From assembly GCA_009921765.1 (NCBI GenBank), contig RFXC01000218.1, positions 1 through 6,792 on the forward strand: a stretch of DNA of 6,792 bases, given 5' to 3'. Under the pieces are notes generated by a model. The model worked only from the letters and a program-made list of their open reading frames with translations, had not been told where the DNA came from and made no database searches. This DNA comes from Betaproteobacteria bacterium. GTDB lineage: Bacteria; Pseudomonadota; Gammaproteobacteria; Burkholderiales; Burkholderiaceae. Made by a program: the position numbers and the translations under genes. Within the stretch, counting starts at the first letter, position 1. The number at the start of each line of letters is the position of its first letter. Below, piece by piece: positions 1 through 6,509 of this stretch.

Positions 1-84
1 CCCGCGCCGACACCCGCGCCGACACCCGCGCTGACACCCACGCCGACACCCGCGCCGACACCCGCGCCGACACCCGCGCCTACA
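1..84 (+). repeat. 12-bp tandem repeat (7 visible units) in fimV
   Basis: Seven consecutive 12-base units of consensus CCCGCGCCGACA lie here. Units 1, 2, 5 and 6 are identical; unit 3 has CTG for CCG, unit 4 has ACG for GCG, and unit 7 ends CCTACA. Each unit encodes Pro-Ala-Pro-Thr (Pro-Ala-Leu-Thr and Pro-Thr-Pro-Thr in units 3 and 4). The array reaches the left edge, so the full copy number is unknown. Because 12 is a multiple of 3, gain or loss of units would lengthen or shorten the Pro-rich periplasmic stalk without changing frame. Confidence 0.95.
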
Positions 85-765
85 CCCGAACTTATCCCGC
101 CGTCGCGCGAATCTGAGCCCGCCGTGCCCCCTGTTCCCGCGCAGCCCTCGGAGACGCCCGGCACCGTCACTGCGTCACCGGCAGCGGAAGCGGCGCTTCC
201 GGCCGCGCAACCATCACCGCTCCCCACCGTCACCCAGACAAGCGACGCGCCGTCGCCGGCCGCGGTTACTGGCGTGCCCTGGATTGACCGACTGCTTGCG
301 CATCCCTTCGCGGAGATGGGCCTGCTGATCCTGGCCGTGCTGGGGTTTGCCGGACTTTGGTTGGTGTTGCTGGCACGGCGGGGCAAGCGGGTAGCTCGCC
401 AGCAACCCGAGGTTGCGCCTGTCGTCGCGCGCGCACCTCTTCAGGCCAGTGCCACCCAGTCTGCCGCCGACGATCCGCAGCGTGCCGACCCGTGGCTCAA
501 GATGTCTGAACTGGAGCGTGCAATCGGTGGCCGCTTCGAACTTCCCGATCTCGACATGGGCACACCGCAGCCCGCCCCGCCGTCCGCTGCAAGGCCACCC
601 GAGGGTGCGCTCAATCAGCAACTTGCCCGTAGTCTGGAGCTGGCTGCGGCCTGTCTGCGCAGAAATGAGGTGGATCGCGCGCGTCGCCTTCTCGAGGATG
701 TCGTTCGCAGTGGCGACGAAACGCAGCGGGAGTTTGCTCGCGCGCTGCTATCCCGACTGGGCTGA
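1..765 (+). CDS. fimV: FimV-like membrane protein, C-terminal part (5' end outside window)
   Basis: The frame is open from base 1 to the TGA at 763-765 (254 residues visible), so the gene begins upstream; the GTG at 124 is only an internal valine codon. In fragment numbering, residues 1-28 are Pro-Ala-Pro-Thr repeats, followed by a Pro/Ala/Ser/Thr-rich stretch to about 100. A hydrophobic helix lies at about 106-124 (GLLILAVLGFAGLWLVLL) and is followed by the basic RRGKR, which suggests the C-terminus is cytoplasmic. A linker contains DPWLKMSELE. Residues about 204-254 (LARSLELAAACLRR, then DRARRLLEDVV and FARALLSRL) match the short TPR-like motif that ends FimV proteins. Known family members carry a periplasmic LysM domain and act in polar organisation, type IV pilus assembly and twitching; that N-terminal part is not visible here. 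The cytoplasmic part is only about 130 residues, shorter than in Pseudomonas FimV. The position directly before truA agrees with fimV in other proteobacteria. Confidence 0.85.
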   Translation, partial: PAPTPAPTPALTPTPTPAPTPAPTPAPTPELIPPSRESEPAVPPVPAQPSETPGTVTASPAAEAALPAAQPSPLPTVTQTSDAPSPAAVTGVPWIDRLLAHPFAEMGLLILAVLGFAGLWLVLLARRGKRVARQQPEVAPVVARAPLQASATQSAADDPQRADPWLKMSELERAIGGRFELPDLDMGTPQPAPPSAARPPEGALNQQLARSLELAAACLRRNEVDRARRLLEDVVRSGDETQREFARALLSRLG

Positions 766-795
766 GGATCGCTTGCGATTCGCCTGCAGTCCAGC

Positions 796-1587
796 ATGAG
801 GCGCCTCGCGCTGGTGCTTGCCTACGACGGGAGTCGCTTTGAGGGATGGCAGACCCAACCGTCCGGGCGCGCCGTCCAGGATCACCTAGAGGGGGCGCTC
901 GCAGCGATCGCGGGCCATCGAGTCGCCACCGTCTGCGCCGGGCGAACCGACGCAGGTGTGCACGCGTTTCGGCAGGTGGTGCATTTCGATACCGACGCCC
1001 AGCGCCCTGAGACCGCATGGGTCCGCGGCGTGAATTCGCACCTGCCGCCAGGGGTTGCGGTCCGGCACGTCGTCGAGGTGGACAGCGACTTTCACGCACG
1101 GTTTGGCGCGCAGCGACGTCGATACCGATACTTTTTGCATGTGTCGCCCGTGAGGCATCCACTCCTCGCCGGGCGCGCGGGCTGGAGCCACCACGCCCTC
1201 GATCAGTCTGCGATGACCCGGGCGGCCGCCTTGCTCATCGGTGAACATGATTTTTCCGCGTTTCGCTCCTCGCAGTGCCAGGCCGCGTCGCCTGTACGGC
1301 GGCTAGAGGGGTTCACTGTCGAGCGCCAGGGCGCCGTGCTCGTCTTCACCCTCACCGCCAATGCGTTCCTGCATCACATGGTGCGAAACCTGGTCGGCCT
1401 GCTGGTCGCGGTGGGAAGCGGGCGCTGCCGCCCTGAATTCGCCGCCGAACTCCTCGAACACCGCGATCGACGGCTTGCACCGCCGACCTTCGAGGCTGCA
1501 GGGCTTTACCTCGAGGCAGTCCAGTACGATGTGCGGTATGCGCTGCCCAGCTGGGGCGGCTCGCTGACCGATGACTGGCTGGCGTGA
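796..1587 (+). CDS. truA: tRNA pseudouridine(38-40) synthase TruA
   Basis: This 263-residue protein has the usual TruA length and converts uridines 38, 39 and 40 of the tRNA anticodon arm to pseudouridine. The N-terminus has the family pattern LAYDGSRFEGWQ (about 8-19). The catalytic motif GRTDAGVHA is at 49-57 with Asp52 as nucleophile. RRYRYFL lies around 108-114 and FLHHMVRNLVG at 191-201. A C-terminal PPTFEAAGLYLE segment (229-240) replaces the common APP..A...GLYL. The ATG at 796 is chosen because it immediately precedes the conserved N-terminus and the frame contains the fimV stop at 763. No good Shine-Dalgarno sequence lies within 15 bases upstream; the GAGGA at 764-768 is too far away, so expression may rely on readthrough from fimV, 30 bases upstream. 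The last four bases overlap the start of trpF. Confidence 0.96.
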   Translation: MRRLALVLAYDGSRFEGWQTQPSGRAVQDHLEGALAAIAGHRVATVCAGRTDAGVHAFRQVVHFDTDAQRPETAWVRGVNSHLPPGVAVRHVVEVDSDFHARFGAQRRRYRYFLHVSPVRHPLLAGRAGWSHHALDQSAMTRAAALLIGEHDFSAFRSSQCQAASPVRRLEGFTVERQGAVLVFTLTANAFLHHMVRNLVGLLVAVGSGRCRPEFAAELLEHRDRRLAPPTFEAAGLYLEAVQYDVRYALPSWGGSLTDDWLA

Positions 1588-2252
1588 GAACCCGAATCAA
1601 ATTCTGTGGTCTGGTGAGGCCCGATGATGTCGATACCGCTGTCGCGCTGGGCGTTGACGCGGTGGGCTTTGTGTTTTATCCAAAAAGCCCTCGCTATCTC
1701 ACGGCAGCTACGGCCAGCGAGCTGCGGCGTCGTCTGCCGTCCTGGGTGACGGCGGTCGGGCTGGTGGTCAATGAAACCGCTCACGCCGTTCGTCGTCTGC
1801 GAGCCGAGGTTGGCCTTGACGTGGTGCAGTTCCATGGCGATGAGCCCCCGGCGTTGTGCAGTGAGGCCGCCGCCGATGCCCCCTGGTGGCGCGCGGTACG
1901 CATGCGTGCCCCAGGTGATTTGTTAGAATCCGAGCGAGTTTATTGCGGAGCCGAGGCGCTGCTGGTCGATTCATTCCATGCGGGCTACGGGGGCAGTGGC
2001 AAGGCGTTCGACTGGTCATGGTTGCCAACCGAACGCGCCTTGCCTCTCATTCTGTCCGGTGGTCTCGACCCACGCAGCGTGGGCGTGGCCATTGATCAGG
2101 TGGCACCCTTCGCAGTTGATGTCTCAAGCGGCATACAAGGTGCCGACCCCCGAACCAAGGATCGCGAGCTGATGGAAGGTTTCGCAGCCGCGGTCATGGC
2201 TGCCGATGCTCGGCGAGCTGCCCAGTTTCAACAGACCCCCAACACCCCATGA
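1584..2252 (+). CDS. trpF: Phosphoribosylanthranilate isomerase TrpF
   Basis: This 222-residue (beta/alpha)8 barrel enzyme catalyses the Amadori rearrangement of N-(5-phosphoribosyl)anthranilate to CdRP in tryptophan synthesis. Visible motifs are KFCGL at 6-10 with the general-base Cys8, [11 protein letters not shown] at 28-38, VQFHGDE at 81-87, LLVDSF at 126-131 with the likely catalytic Asp129, GGSGKAFDW at 136-144, LSGGL at 157-161 and VDVSSGIQ at 178-185. Two small departures from the common pattern are Val11 where Thr usually follows KxCG(x), and Gln185 where Glu is common in SSGVE; neither touches the catalytic pair. The GTG start at 1584 shares the bases GTGA with the truA stop. There is no close Shine-Dalgarno sequence, which fits translational coupling to truA. 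The stop codon in turn overlaps the trpB start as ATGA. Confidence 0.96.
   Translation: MRTRIKFCGLVRPDDVDTAVALGVDAVGFVFYPKSPRYLTAATASELRRRLPSWVTAVGLVVNETAHAVRRLRAEVGLDVVQFHGDEPPALCSEAAADAPWWRAVRMRAPGDLLESERVYCGAEALLVDSFHAGYGGSGKAFDWSWLPTERALPLILSGGLDPRSVGVAIDQVAPFAVDVSSGIQGADPRTKDRELMEGFAAAVMAADARRAAQFQQTPNTP
1921..1929 (+). promoter_or_regulatory. Possible extended -10 promoter motif inside trpF
   Basis: The nonamer TGTTAGAAT fits an extended -10 element (TGn plus TAGAAT, one mismatch from TATAAT). It lies in a locally AT-rich stretch of trpF (TTG TTA GAA, then GTT TAT TGC) that uses TTA, a codon expected to be rare at this GC content. No convincing -35 box is seen about 17 bases upstream. 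If active, it would start transcription roughly 310 bases before trpB and could supply trpBA independently of truA-trpF. This is inferred from sequence alone. Confidence 0.2.
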
Positions 2253-3448
2253 AACCCTACGATCTTCCCGACGCGCGTGGCCACTTCGGACCCTACGGGG
2301 GTACTTTTGTGTCTGAAACCCTGATCGAAGCGCTTGAAGCGCTTCGTCAGGCCTATCAGCACTATCGTACCGACCCGGAGTTTGTCGCCGAACTTGAAAG
2401 CGAGCTCAAACACTTTGTCGGTCGGCCCAGCCCCGTCTATCACGCCAAGCGCTGGTCGCAGCAGTTGGGTGGCGCGCAGATCCATTTCAAGCGTGAAGAC
2501 CTGAATCACACGGGCGCGCACAAGGTCAACAACACCATGGGCCAGGCGCTGCTCGCCCGTCGCATGGGCAAGAAGCGGATCATCGCCGAAACCGGTGCGG
2601 GTCAGCACGGTGTGGCCACTGCCACCGTGTGCGCGCGCTTCGGCATGGACTGTGTGGTGTACATGGGCGTAGACGACGTGGCGCGGCAGGCGCAAAACGT
2701 CTATCGCATGAAGCTGCTGGGCGCCACCGTGGTGCCCGTCGAGTCGGGCTCACGCACGCTGAAAGATGCGCTCAACGAAGCCATGCGCGACTGGGTGACC
2801 AACGTCGACAGCACCTTCTACATCATCGGCACGGTGGCGGGTCCGCATCCTTACCCAATGATGGTTCGCGACTTCAATTCGGTCGTGGGCCGTGAGTGTC
2901 TCACCCAGATGCCGGAGCAGATCGGCCGTCAGCCCGATTACGTGATCGCCTGCGTGGGCGGTGGCTCCAATGCCATTGGCATTTTCCATCCCTACATCGA
3001 CGTTCCCGGTGTGAAGTTGGTGGGCGTCGAGGCGGGGGGCGAGGGCCTCCACACGGGGCGTCATGCCGCGTCGCTGTCGGCCGGCACGCCGGGCGTGCTG
3101 CACGGAAATCGCACCTACCTCTTGCAAGACAACAACGGGCAGATCATCGACACGCATTCGGTTTCGGCAGGGCTTGACTACCCTGGTGTCGGGCCCGAGC
3201 ACGCCTGGCTGAAAGATTCCGGGCGGGCAGACTATGTCGCCATCACCGATTCCGAAACCCTGGAGGCGTTCCACACCTGCTGTCGCATCGAGGGCATTAT
3301 CCCGGCGCTTGAATCTAGCCACGCCATTGCCTATGCCGCCAAGCTTGCCCCCACCCTGCGCCCCGACCAGCACATCCTGGTCAATCTTTCGGGGCGCGGT
3401 GACAAGGACATGCACACGGTGGCCCAACGCGGTGGATTGAGCCTCTGA
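2249..3448 (+). CDS. trpB: Tryptophan synthase beta chain TrpB
   Basis: This 399-residue, PLP-dependent subunit joins indole to L-serine to give L-tryptophan and works as an alpha2-beta2 complex with TrpA. Key residues are in place: PLP-binding Lys92 in HTGAHKVNN (87-95), the catalytic glutamate Glu114 in AETGAGQHG (113-121), the phosphate-binding GGGSNA (237-242), Asp310 in AGLDYPG (307-313), Glu355 in PALESSHA (352-359), and Ser381 in SGRGDKD (381-387) that contacts the pyridine nitrogen. GPYGGTFV at 14-21 is the typical N-terminal signature, and the length is that of the ordinary TrpB1 type. The ATG at 2249 overlaps the trpF stop as ATGA, and no Shine-Dalgarno sequence is evident, so coupling to trpF is likely. 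trpA starts one base after its stop, and the close pairing suits equimolar synthesis of the complex. Confidence 0.98.
   Translation: MKPYDLPDARGHFGPYGGTFVSETLIEALEALRQAYQHYRTDPEFVAELESELKHFVGRPSPVYHAKRWSQQLGGAQIHFKREDLNHTGAHKVNNTMGQALLARRMGKKRIIAETGAGQHGVATATVCARFGMDCVVYMGVDDVARQAQNVYRMKLLGATVVPVESGSRTLKDALNEAMRDWVTNVDSTFYIIGTVAGPHPYPMMVRDFNSVVGRECLTQMPEQIGRQPDYVIACVGGGSNAIGIFHPYIDVPGVKLVGVEAGGEGLHTGRHAASLSAGTPGVLHGNRTYLLQDNNGQIIDTHSVSAGLDYPGVGPEHAWLKDSGRADYVAITDSETLEAFHTCCRIEGIIPALESSHAIAYAAKLAPTLRPDQHILVNLSGRGDKDMHTVAQRGGLSL
2327..2345. repeat. Short perfect inverted repeat in trpB
   Basis: The arms GAAGCGCTT (2327-2335) and AAGCGCTTC (2337-2345) are perfect reverse complements around one G. 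As RNA this could fold into an 8-bp stem with a TGA loop. The same bases are also a direct repeat of GAAGCGCTT encoding Glu-Ala-Leu twice, so coding constraint may be the whole explanation. No T-tract follows, so it is not an intrinsic terminator. Confidence 0.5.
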
Positions 3449-3449
3449 C

Positions 3450-4259
3450 ATGACCAGCCGAATCGCCACGCGCTTTGCGCAACTCGCAGCCGAGGGCCGC
3501 CAGGCGCTGATCCCTTTTTTCACTGCAGGACACCCCTCGCGCGAATCAACCGTTCCGGTCATGCAGGCGCTCGCGCGCGCGGGCGCCGATGTGATCGAGG
3601 TTGGCGTGCCGTTCTCCGATCCAATGGCCGACGGCCCGGCCATTCAGCGCTCAAGTGAACAGGCGCTCGCCCTGGGTGTCGGTCTGACCGATGTGCTGCA
3701 GTGGGTGAGCGAGTTTCGAAGTACCGATGCCCAAACCCCGGTGGTGCTCATGGGTTACGCGAACCCGATCGAGCGGATGGGGGGGGCGCAGTTCATCGAG
3801 CGCGCAGCGCAGGCGGGTGTCGACGGCGTGATTGTGGTGGATTACCCGCCCGAGGAAGCAGCCGAGTTTGCGCAGCAGGCGCGCGAGCATGGCATTGATC
3901 CCATCTTTCTGCTTGCGCCAACCACCGGACCCGCGCGAATCGATCAGATCCTGTCGGCCGCAAGCGGCTATGTGTACTACGTGTCGCTGCGCGGCATCAC
4001 CGGCGGCACCCTTGATATCGATGAGGTCGTCCGTCGCGTGTCGCTCATCAAGTCCAGAACCCAATTGCCGGTGGGCGTTGGTTTCGGCATTCGCGACGCG
4101 GCGACGGCCAGCGCTGTGGCGCGTGTGGCCGATGCGGTGATCATTGGCACCCGCATGATCCAGTTGCTGGAAGACGGTCCCGCTGAAGGGGCGCCTGCCC
4201 GGGTCGGCGCCTTCATCAGCGAAGTACGCGCAGCCATCGACGAGAAGCCGCGCGAGTAA
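3450..4259 (+). CDS. trpA: Tryptophan synthase alpha chain TrpA
   Basis: This 269-residue TIM-barrel subunit cleaves indole-3-glycerol phosphate to indole and glyceraldehyde 3-phosphate and passes indole to TrpB. The two catalytic acids are Glu50 in [12 protein letters not shown] (47-58) and Asp61 in ADGPAIQRS (60-68). Loop 6 is represented by SLRGITGG (179-186) with Thr184, and the phosphate-binding end by GVGFGIRD (209-216) and VIIGTRMIQ (230-238). The N-terminal signature reads [10 protein letters not shown] rather than the common IPYxTAGDP. The ATG at 3450 begins one base after the trpB stop, with no intervening gene; only a weak purine stretch (GGTGGA, 3431-3436) precedes it, so translation is probably coupled to trpB. 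A run of eight G occurs within codons 110-113. A 44-base gap without a visible terminator separates the gene from accD. Confidence 0.98.
   Translation: MTSRIATRFAQLAAEGRQALIPFFTAGHPSRESTVPVMQALARAGADVIEVGVPFSDPMADGPAIQRSSEQALALGVGLTDVLQWVSEFRSTDAQTPVVLMGYANPIERMGGAQFIERAAQAGVDGVIVVDYPPEEAAEFAQQAREHGIDPIFLLAPTTGPARIDQILSAASGYVYYVSLRGITGGTLDIDEVVRRVSLIKSRTQLPVGVGFGIRDAATASAVARVADAVIIGTRMIQLLEDGPAEGAPARVGAFISEVRAAIDEKPRE
3779..3786 (+). other. Homopolymer run of eight G within trpA
   Basis: Eight consecutive G span the end of ATG (Met110), GGG GGG (Gly111-Gly112) and the first base of GCG (Ala113). It is the longest single-base run I noticed; other G runs in the window reach six. Loss or gain of one G would shift the frame in the middle of TrpA. 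Confidence 0.9.
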
Positions 4260-4290
4260 GCTCAACCTGCAACTGCACGACACACCATCT

Positions 4291-4294
4291 GGAG
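4291..4294 (+). promoter_or_regulatory. Ribosome binding site of accD
   Basis: GGAG lies nine bases before the ATG at 4304. It is one of the few clear Shine-Dalgarno sequences in the window and fits accD being the first gene here with its own gap rather than an overlap with the preceding gene. Confidence 0.75.
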
Positions 4295-4303
4295 AACGCT
4301 GCG

Positions 4304-5173
4304 ATGAGTTGGCTAGACAAGCTGCTGCCGCCACGAATTCAGCGCCAGCCTGCTGGCGGCAAGAAGGTGCCCGAGGGGCTGTGGGTCAAGTGCCCGTCTT
4401 GCGATGCCGTGCTGTATTCGGCAGACCTTGATGCCAGCCAGAGCGTCTGCCCGAAATGCAGCCATCACCTGCGTATCTCGGCCCGCCGCCGGCTTGATCT
4501 TCTGCTTGATCCAGAGGGTCGCTACGAGATCGGCCATGAGGTGCTGCCGGTCGATGCGCTCAAATTCCGTGACAGCCGCAAATATCCGGACCGCCTTCAG
4601 GAGGCCATCGAAACCACCGGTGAGACCGATGCGCTGGTCGTGATGGGCGGTGCGATTCGCGCGCTTCCGGTGGTTGTGGCTGCGTTCGAATTCGAATTCA
4701 TGGGCGGCTCGATGGGCTCAGTGGTGGGTGAGCGATTCGTTCGCGGGGTACAAACCGCCATCGAACAGAAGGTTCCATTCGTGTCGGTCGCCGCGTCCGG
4801 GGGCGCGCGCATGCAGGAGGGGCTGCTGTCTCTGATGCAGATGGCCAAGACCACTGCAGCGCTGTCCCGTCTGGCAGAACTTCGTCTGCCCTACATCTCC
4901 GTGCTCACCGACCCCACCATGGGTGGGGTGTCGGCGAGCTTCTGTTTTCTGGGTGACGTGGTCATCGCCGAGCCCAAGGCGCTTATCGGCTTTGCCGGTC
5001 CGCGGGTGATCGAACAAACCGTTCGCGAGAAGCTCCCCGAAGGATTTCAGCGCGCTGAATTCCTGCTGGAAAAAGGCGCCATCGACATGATCGTCGACCG
5101 CCGTCAGATGCGTGATGAGATCGCTCATCTGCTCGCGCTTCTCACTCGCCAGCCGACCGAGGCCCTGTCCTGA
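4304..5173 (+). CDS. accD: Acetyl-CoA carboxylase carboxyltransferase, beta subunit AccD
   Basis: This 289-residue subunit, with AccA (not in this window), transfers the carboxyl group from carboxybiotin on BCCP to acetyl-CoA, giving malonyl-CoA for fatty acid synthesis in the cytoplasm. The N-terminus [12 protein letters not shown] is typical. A four-cysteine zinc finger follows with Cys30, Cys33, Cys49 and Cys52 (CxxC-x15-CxxC). The crotonase-fold carboxyltransferase core shows [12 protein letters not shown] (132-143), SGGARMQEG (165-173), [12 protein letters not shown] (202-213) and [11 protein letters not shown] (229-239), with LPEGFQ (244-249) near the end. In E. coli the zinc finger is reported to bind mRNA and damp subunit translation; whether that holds here is unknown. 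The start is set by GGAG nine bases upstream. Its 3' end probably overlaps the folC start, an accD-folC adjacency shared with E. coli. Confidence 0.98.
   Translation: MSWLDKLLPPRIQRQPAGGKKVPEGLWVKCPSCDAVLYSADLDASQSVCPKCSHHLRISARRRLDLLLDPEGRYEIGHEVLPVDALKFRDSRKYPDRLQEAIETTGETDALVVMGGAIRALPVVVAAFEFEFMGGSMGSVVGERFVRGVQTAIEQKVPFVSVAASGGARMQEGLLSLMQMAKTTAALSRLAELRLPYISVLTDPTMGGVSASFCFLGDVVIAEPKALIGFAGPRVIEQTVREKLPEGFQRAEFLLEKGAIDMIVDRRQMRDEIAHLLALLTRQPTEALS
5159..5162 (+). promoter_or_regulatory. Ribosome binding site supporting a CTG start for folC
   Basis: GAGG lies at the end of accD, seven bases before the CTG at 5170, an optimal distance. It supports initiation at that CTG and not at the TTG at 5290, which has no purine-rich element close upstream. 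Confidence 0.55.
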
Positions 5174-6474
5174 GCGCACCGAACGCTGATCTGTCGCTCA
5201 CCGACTGGCTGACACGAGTCGAGTCGCTTCACCCTCGCAGCATCGAACTCGGGCTGGATCGGGTACGCGCGGTTGCCGCCCGCCTTGCGTTGTCGCTCTC
5301 GCCGGTGGTCATCACGGTGGGGGGCACCAACGGCAAAGGGTCAACCTGCGCCATGCTCGAGTCTATTCTGCTTGCCGCTGGTTATCGGGTTGCGCTCTAC
5401 ACGTCCCCTCATTTGGTGCGCTTCAACGAGCGCGCAAGGATCAACGGCGGGGCGGTGAGCGACAGCTGGCTCATCGAGCGTTTCAGGCAGGTGGAGGAGG
5501 CTCGTGCTGACACGCCGCTCACCTATTTCGAATTCACCACACTCGCCATTCTGCTTGGCTTTCAGCAGACGGCGCTGGATGTGGTGATCCTGGAAGTGGG
5601 GCTGGGCGGGCGGCTGGATGCGGTCAACCTGATTGATGCGCACTGCTCGATTGTCACGTCGGTCGATCTGGACCACATCGATTACCTGGGGCCAACGCGC
5701 GAATCCATCGGATTCGAGAAAGCGCATATCTACCGACCGGGTCGTCCGGCGATCTGCGCCGACCCCATGCCGCCGGTTTCGCTTACCGATTACGCCCGCT
5801 CGATCGGTGCCGACCTCTGGTGTTTCGGACGCGATTTCAATTACTCGGGCGACCGGCAGCAGTGGGCCTACGGGGGGCGCACGCAACGACGCGCGAGTCT
5901 CGCCTACCCGGCCTTGCGCGGGGCGAATCAGTTGCTCAATGCATCCGGGGTGCTGGCTGCGCTCGAGGCGCTCCGCAGTCAGTTGCCGGTCAGCGCGCAG
6001 GCGATCCGGCAGGGCTTTGCGACGGTCGAGTTGCCCGGGCGGTTCCAGGTGCTCGCCGGTCGTCCGTCGGTCATCCTCGACGTGGCGCACAATCCCCATG
6101 CCGCCGCGCATCTGGCCAGCAATCTCGACAACATGGGCTTCTTCCCGGAAACCTGGGCGATTTTCGGGGCGATGCGGGACAAGGATATCGATCGCATCAT
6201 CGCAGCGCTCGGGGAGCGGGTGGATCACTGGCTGCTGGTGGATTTGCCTGGCTCCCGTGCTGCGTCGGCGGCCTTCCTGGCCGAGCGGGTGGCTGCGGTT
6301 CGCGGTACGTCGACCAAGCCGGATATCGAGTGTTTTGCAAGCCCCCGGGCTGCTCTGGAAAGGGCACGTGCCCGCGCGGGGGACGATGATAGAATCGTGG
6401 TCTTCGGGTCCTTTGTGACCGTCGCGGACATCCTCTCAGCCCGTGCCGAAGTTTCCCCGCCCCGCACAGCCTGA
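5170..6474 (+). CDS. folC: Bifunctional dihydrofolate synthase/folylpolyglutamate synthase FolC, probable CTG start
   Basis: FolC adds glutamate to dihydropteroate and then to tetrahydrofolate, using ATP. From the CTG at 5170 the protein has 434 residues, the usual length. The conserved N-terminal helix region is present ([10 protein letters not shown] 12-21, IELGLDRV 25-32) and lies entirely upstream of the TTG at 5290, the first ATG/GTG/TTG in frame; the preceding in-frame stop is the TGA at 5116-5118. The P-loop GTNGKGST is at 52-59 with Lys56, [11 protein letters not shown] at 78-88, [11 protein letters not shown] at 141-151, and [11 protein letters not shown] at 164-174. [10 protein letters not shown] holds Lys184, which aligns with the carbamylated lysine of E. 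coli FolC (EKAG there, EKAH here). DVAHNP is at 304-309 and VVFGSF at 410-415. The gene is intact. The exact start is less certain: CTG at 5170 is favoured by the CTGA overlap and GAGG, and CTG at 5191 is an alternative. Confidence 0.9.
   Translation: MSAPNADLSLTDWLTRVESLHPRSIELGLDRVRAVAARLALSLSPVVITVGGTNGKGSTCAMLESILLAAGYRVALYTSPHLVRFNERARINGGAVSDSWLIERFRQVEEARADTPLTYFEFTTLAILLGFQQTALDVVILEVGLGGRLDAVNLIDAHCSIVTSVDLDHIDYLGPTRESIGFEKAHIYRPGRPAICADPMPPVSLTDYARSIGADLWCFGRDFNYSGDRQQWAYGGRTQRRASLAYPALRGANQLLNASGVLAALEALRSQLPVSAQAIRQGFATVELPGRFQVLAGRPSVILDVAHNPHAAAHLASNLDNMGFFPETWAIFGAMRDKDIDRIIAALGERVDHWLLVDLPGSRAASAAFLAERVAAVRGTSTKPDIECFASPRAALERARARAGDDDRIVVFGSFVTVADILSARAEVSPPRTA
6362..6373. 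repeat. 12-bp perfect palindrome near the end of folC
   Basis: GGGCACGTGCCC is its own reverse complement. It lies 13 bases before the TGATAGAAT motif at 6387-6395, so its centre falls near position -35 of any start produced by that motif. It encodes part of Arg-Ala-Arg-Ala and uses an AGG codon, so coding constraint plus high GC could also produce it. Confidence 0.5.
6387..6395 (+). promoter_or_regulatory. Possible extended -10 promoter motif at the end of folC
   Basis: TGATAGAAT fits an extended -10 (TGn TAGAAT) and ends 114 bases before the dedD start at 6510. It overlaps the codons for Asp-Arg-Ile and includes an AGA arginine codon, unusual for GC-rich coding DNA. No recognisable -35 hexamer is found at the expected distance, although extended -10 promoters can work without one. 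It could supply the downstream dedD genes. Sequence inference only. Confidence 0.25.
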
Positions 6475-6498
6475 CCGTCATTCGTTCCGATCGACGCC

Positions 6499-6502
6499 GG
6501 AG
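6499..6502 (+). promoter_or_regulatory. Ribosome binding site of the SPOR/DedD gene
   Basis: GGAG, within GGAGAAG, lies seven bases before the ATG at 6510. It decides that start and marks a gene that is read in a different frame from folC and is cut by the window end. Confidence 0.75.
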
Positions 6503-6509
6503 AAGTCCT

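Noticed and set aside
286..291. TTGACC in fimV as a -35 box
   Set aside because: No -10-like hexamer occurs at 16-18 bases downstream.
611..1162. Antisense open frame opposite fimV/truA
   Set aside because: Arg/Ala/Pro-rich shadow frame overlapping two recognised genes; no motif support.
3174..3179. TTGACT in trpB as a -35 box
   Set aside because: The expected -10 position is GC-rich and does not resemble TATAAT; the bases encode the conserved LDYPG.
3481..3520. GC-rich stretch followed by T6 (3515-3520) in trpA resembling a terminator
   Set aside because: No continuous stem could be paired directly before the T run, and TTT TTC encodes the Phe-Phe of the N-terminal IPFFTAG signature.
2750..3643. 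Long antisense open frame (297 codons) across the trpB-trpA junction
   Set aside because: Both sense genes are intact with all catalytic residues; the antisense product shows no family motif and no ribosome binding context.
4260..4303. trpA-accD gap examined for a terminator or promoter
   Set aside because: Only the accD ribosome binding site is recognisable; there is no stem-loop with a T tract and no -10/-35 pair.
4684..4700. Palindromic TTCGAATTCGAA and adjacent GAATTC copies in accD
   Set aside because: They are explained by the repeated Phe-Glu codons of AFEFEFMGG; no sign of a regulatory role.
5341..6228. Long antisense open frame (295 codons) opposite folC
   Set aside because: It lies wholly inside the well-supported folC gene, and its product is rich in Arg, Pro and His without recognisable motifs, as expected for a shadow frame in GC-rich DNA.
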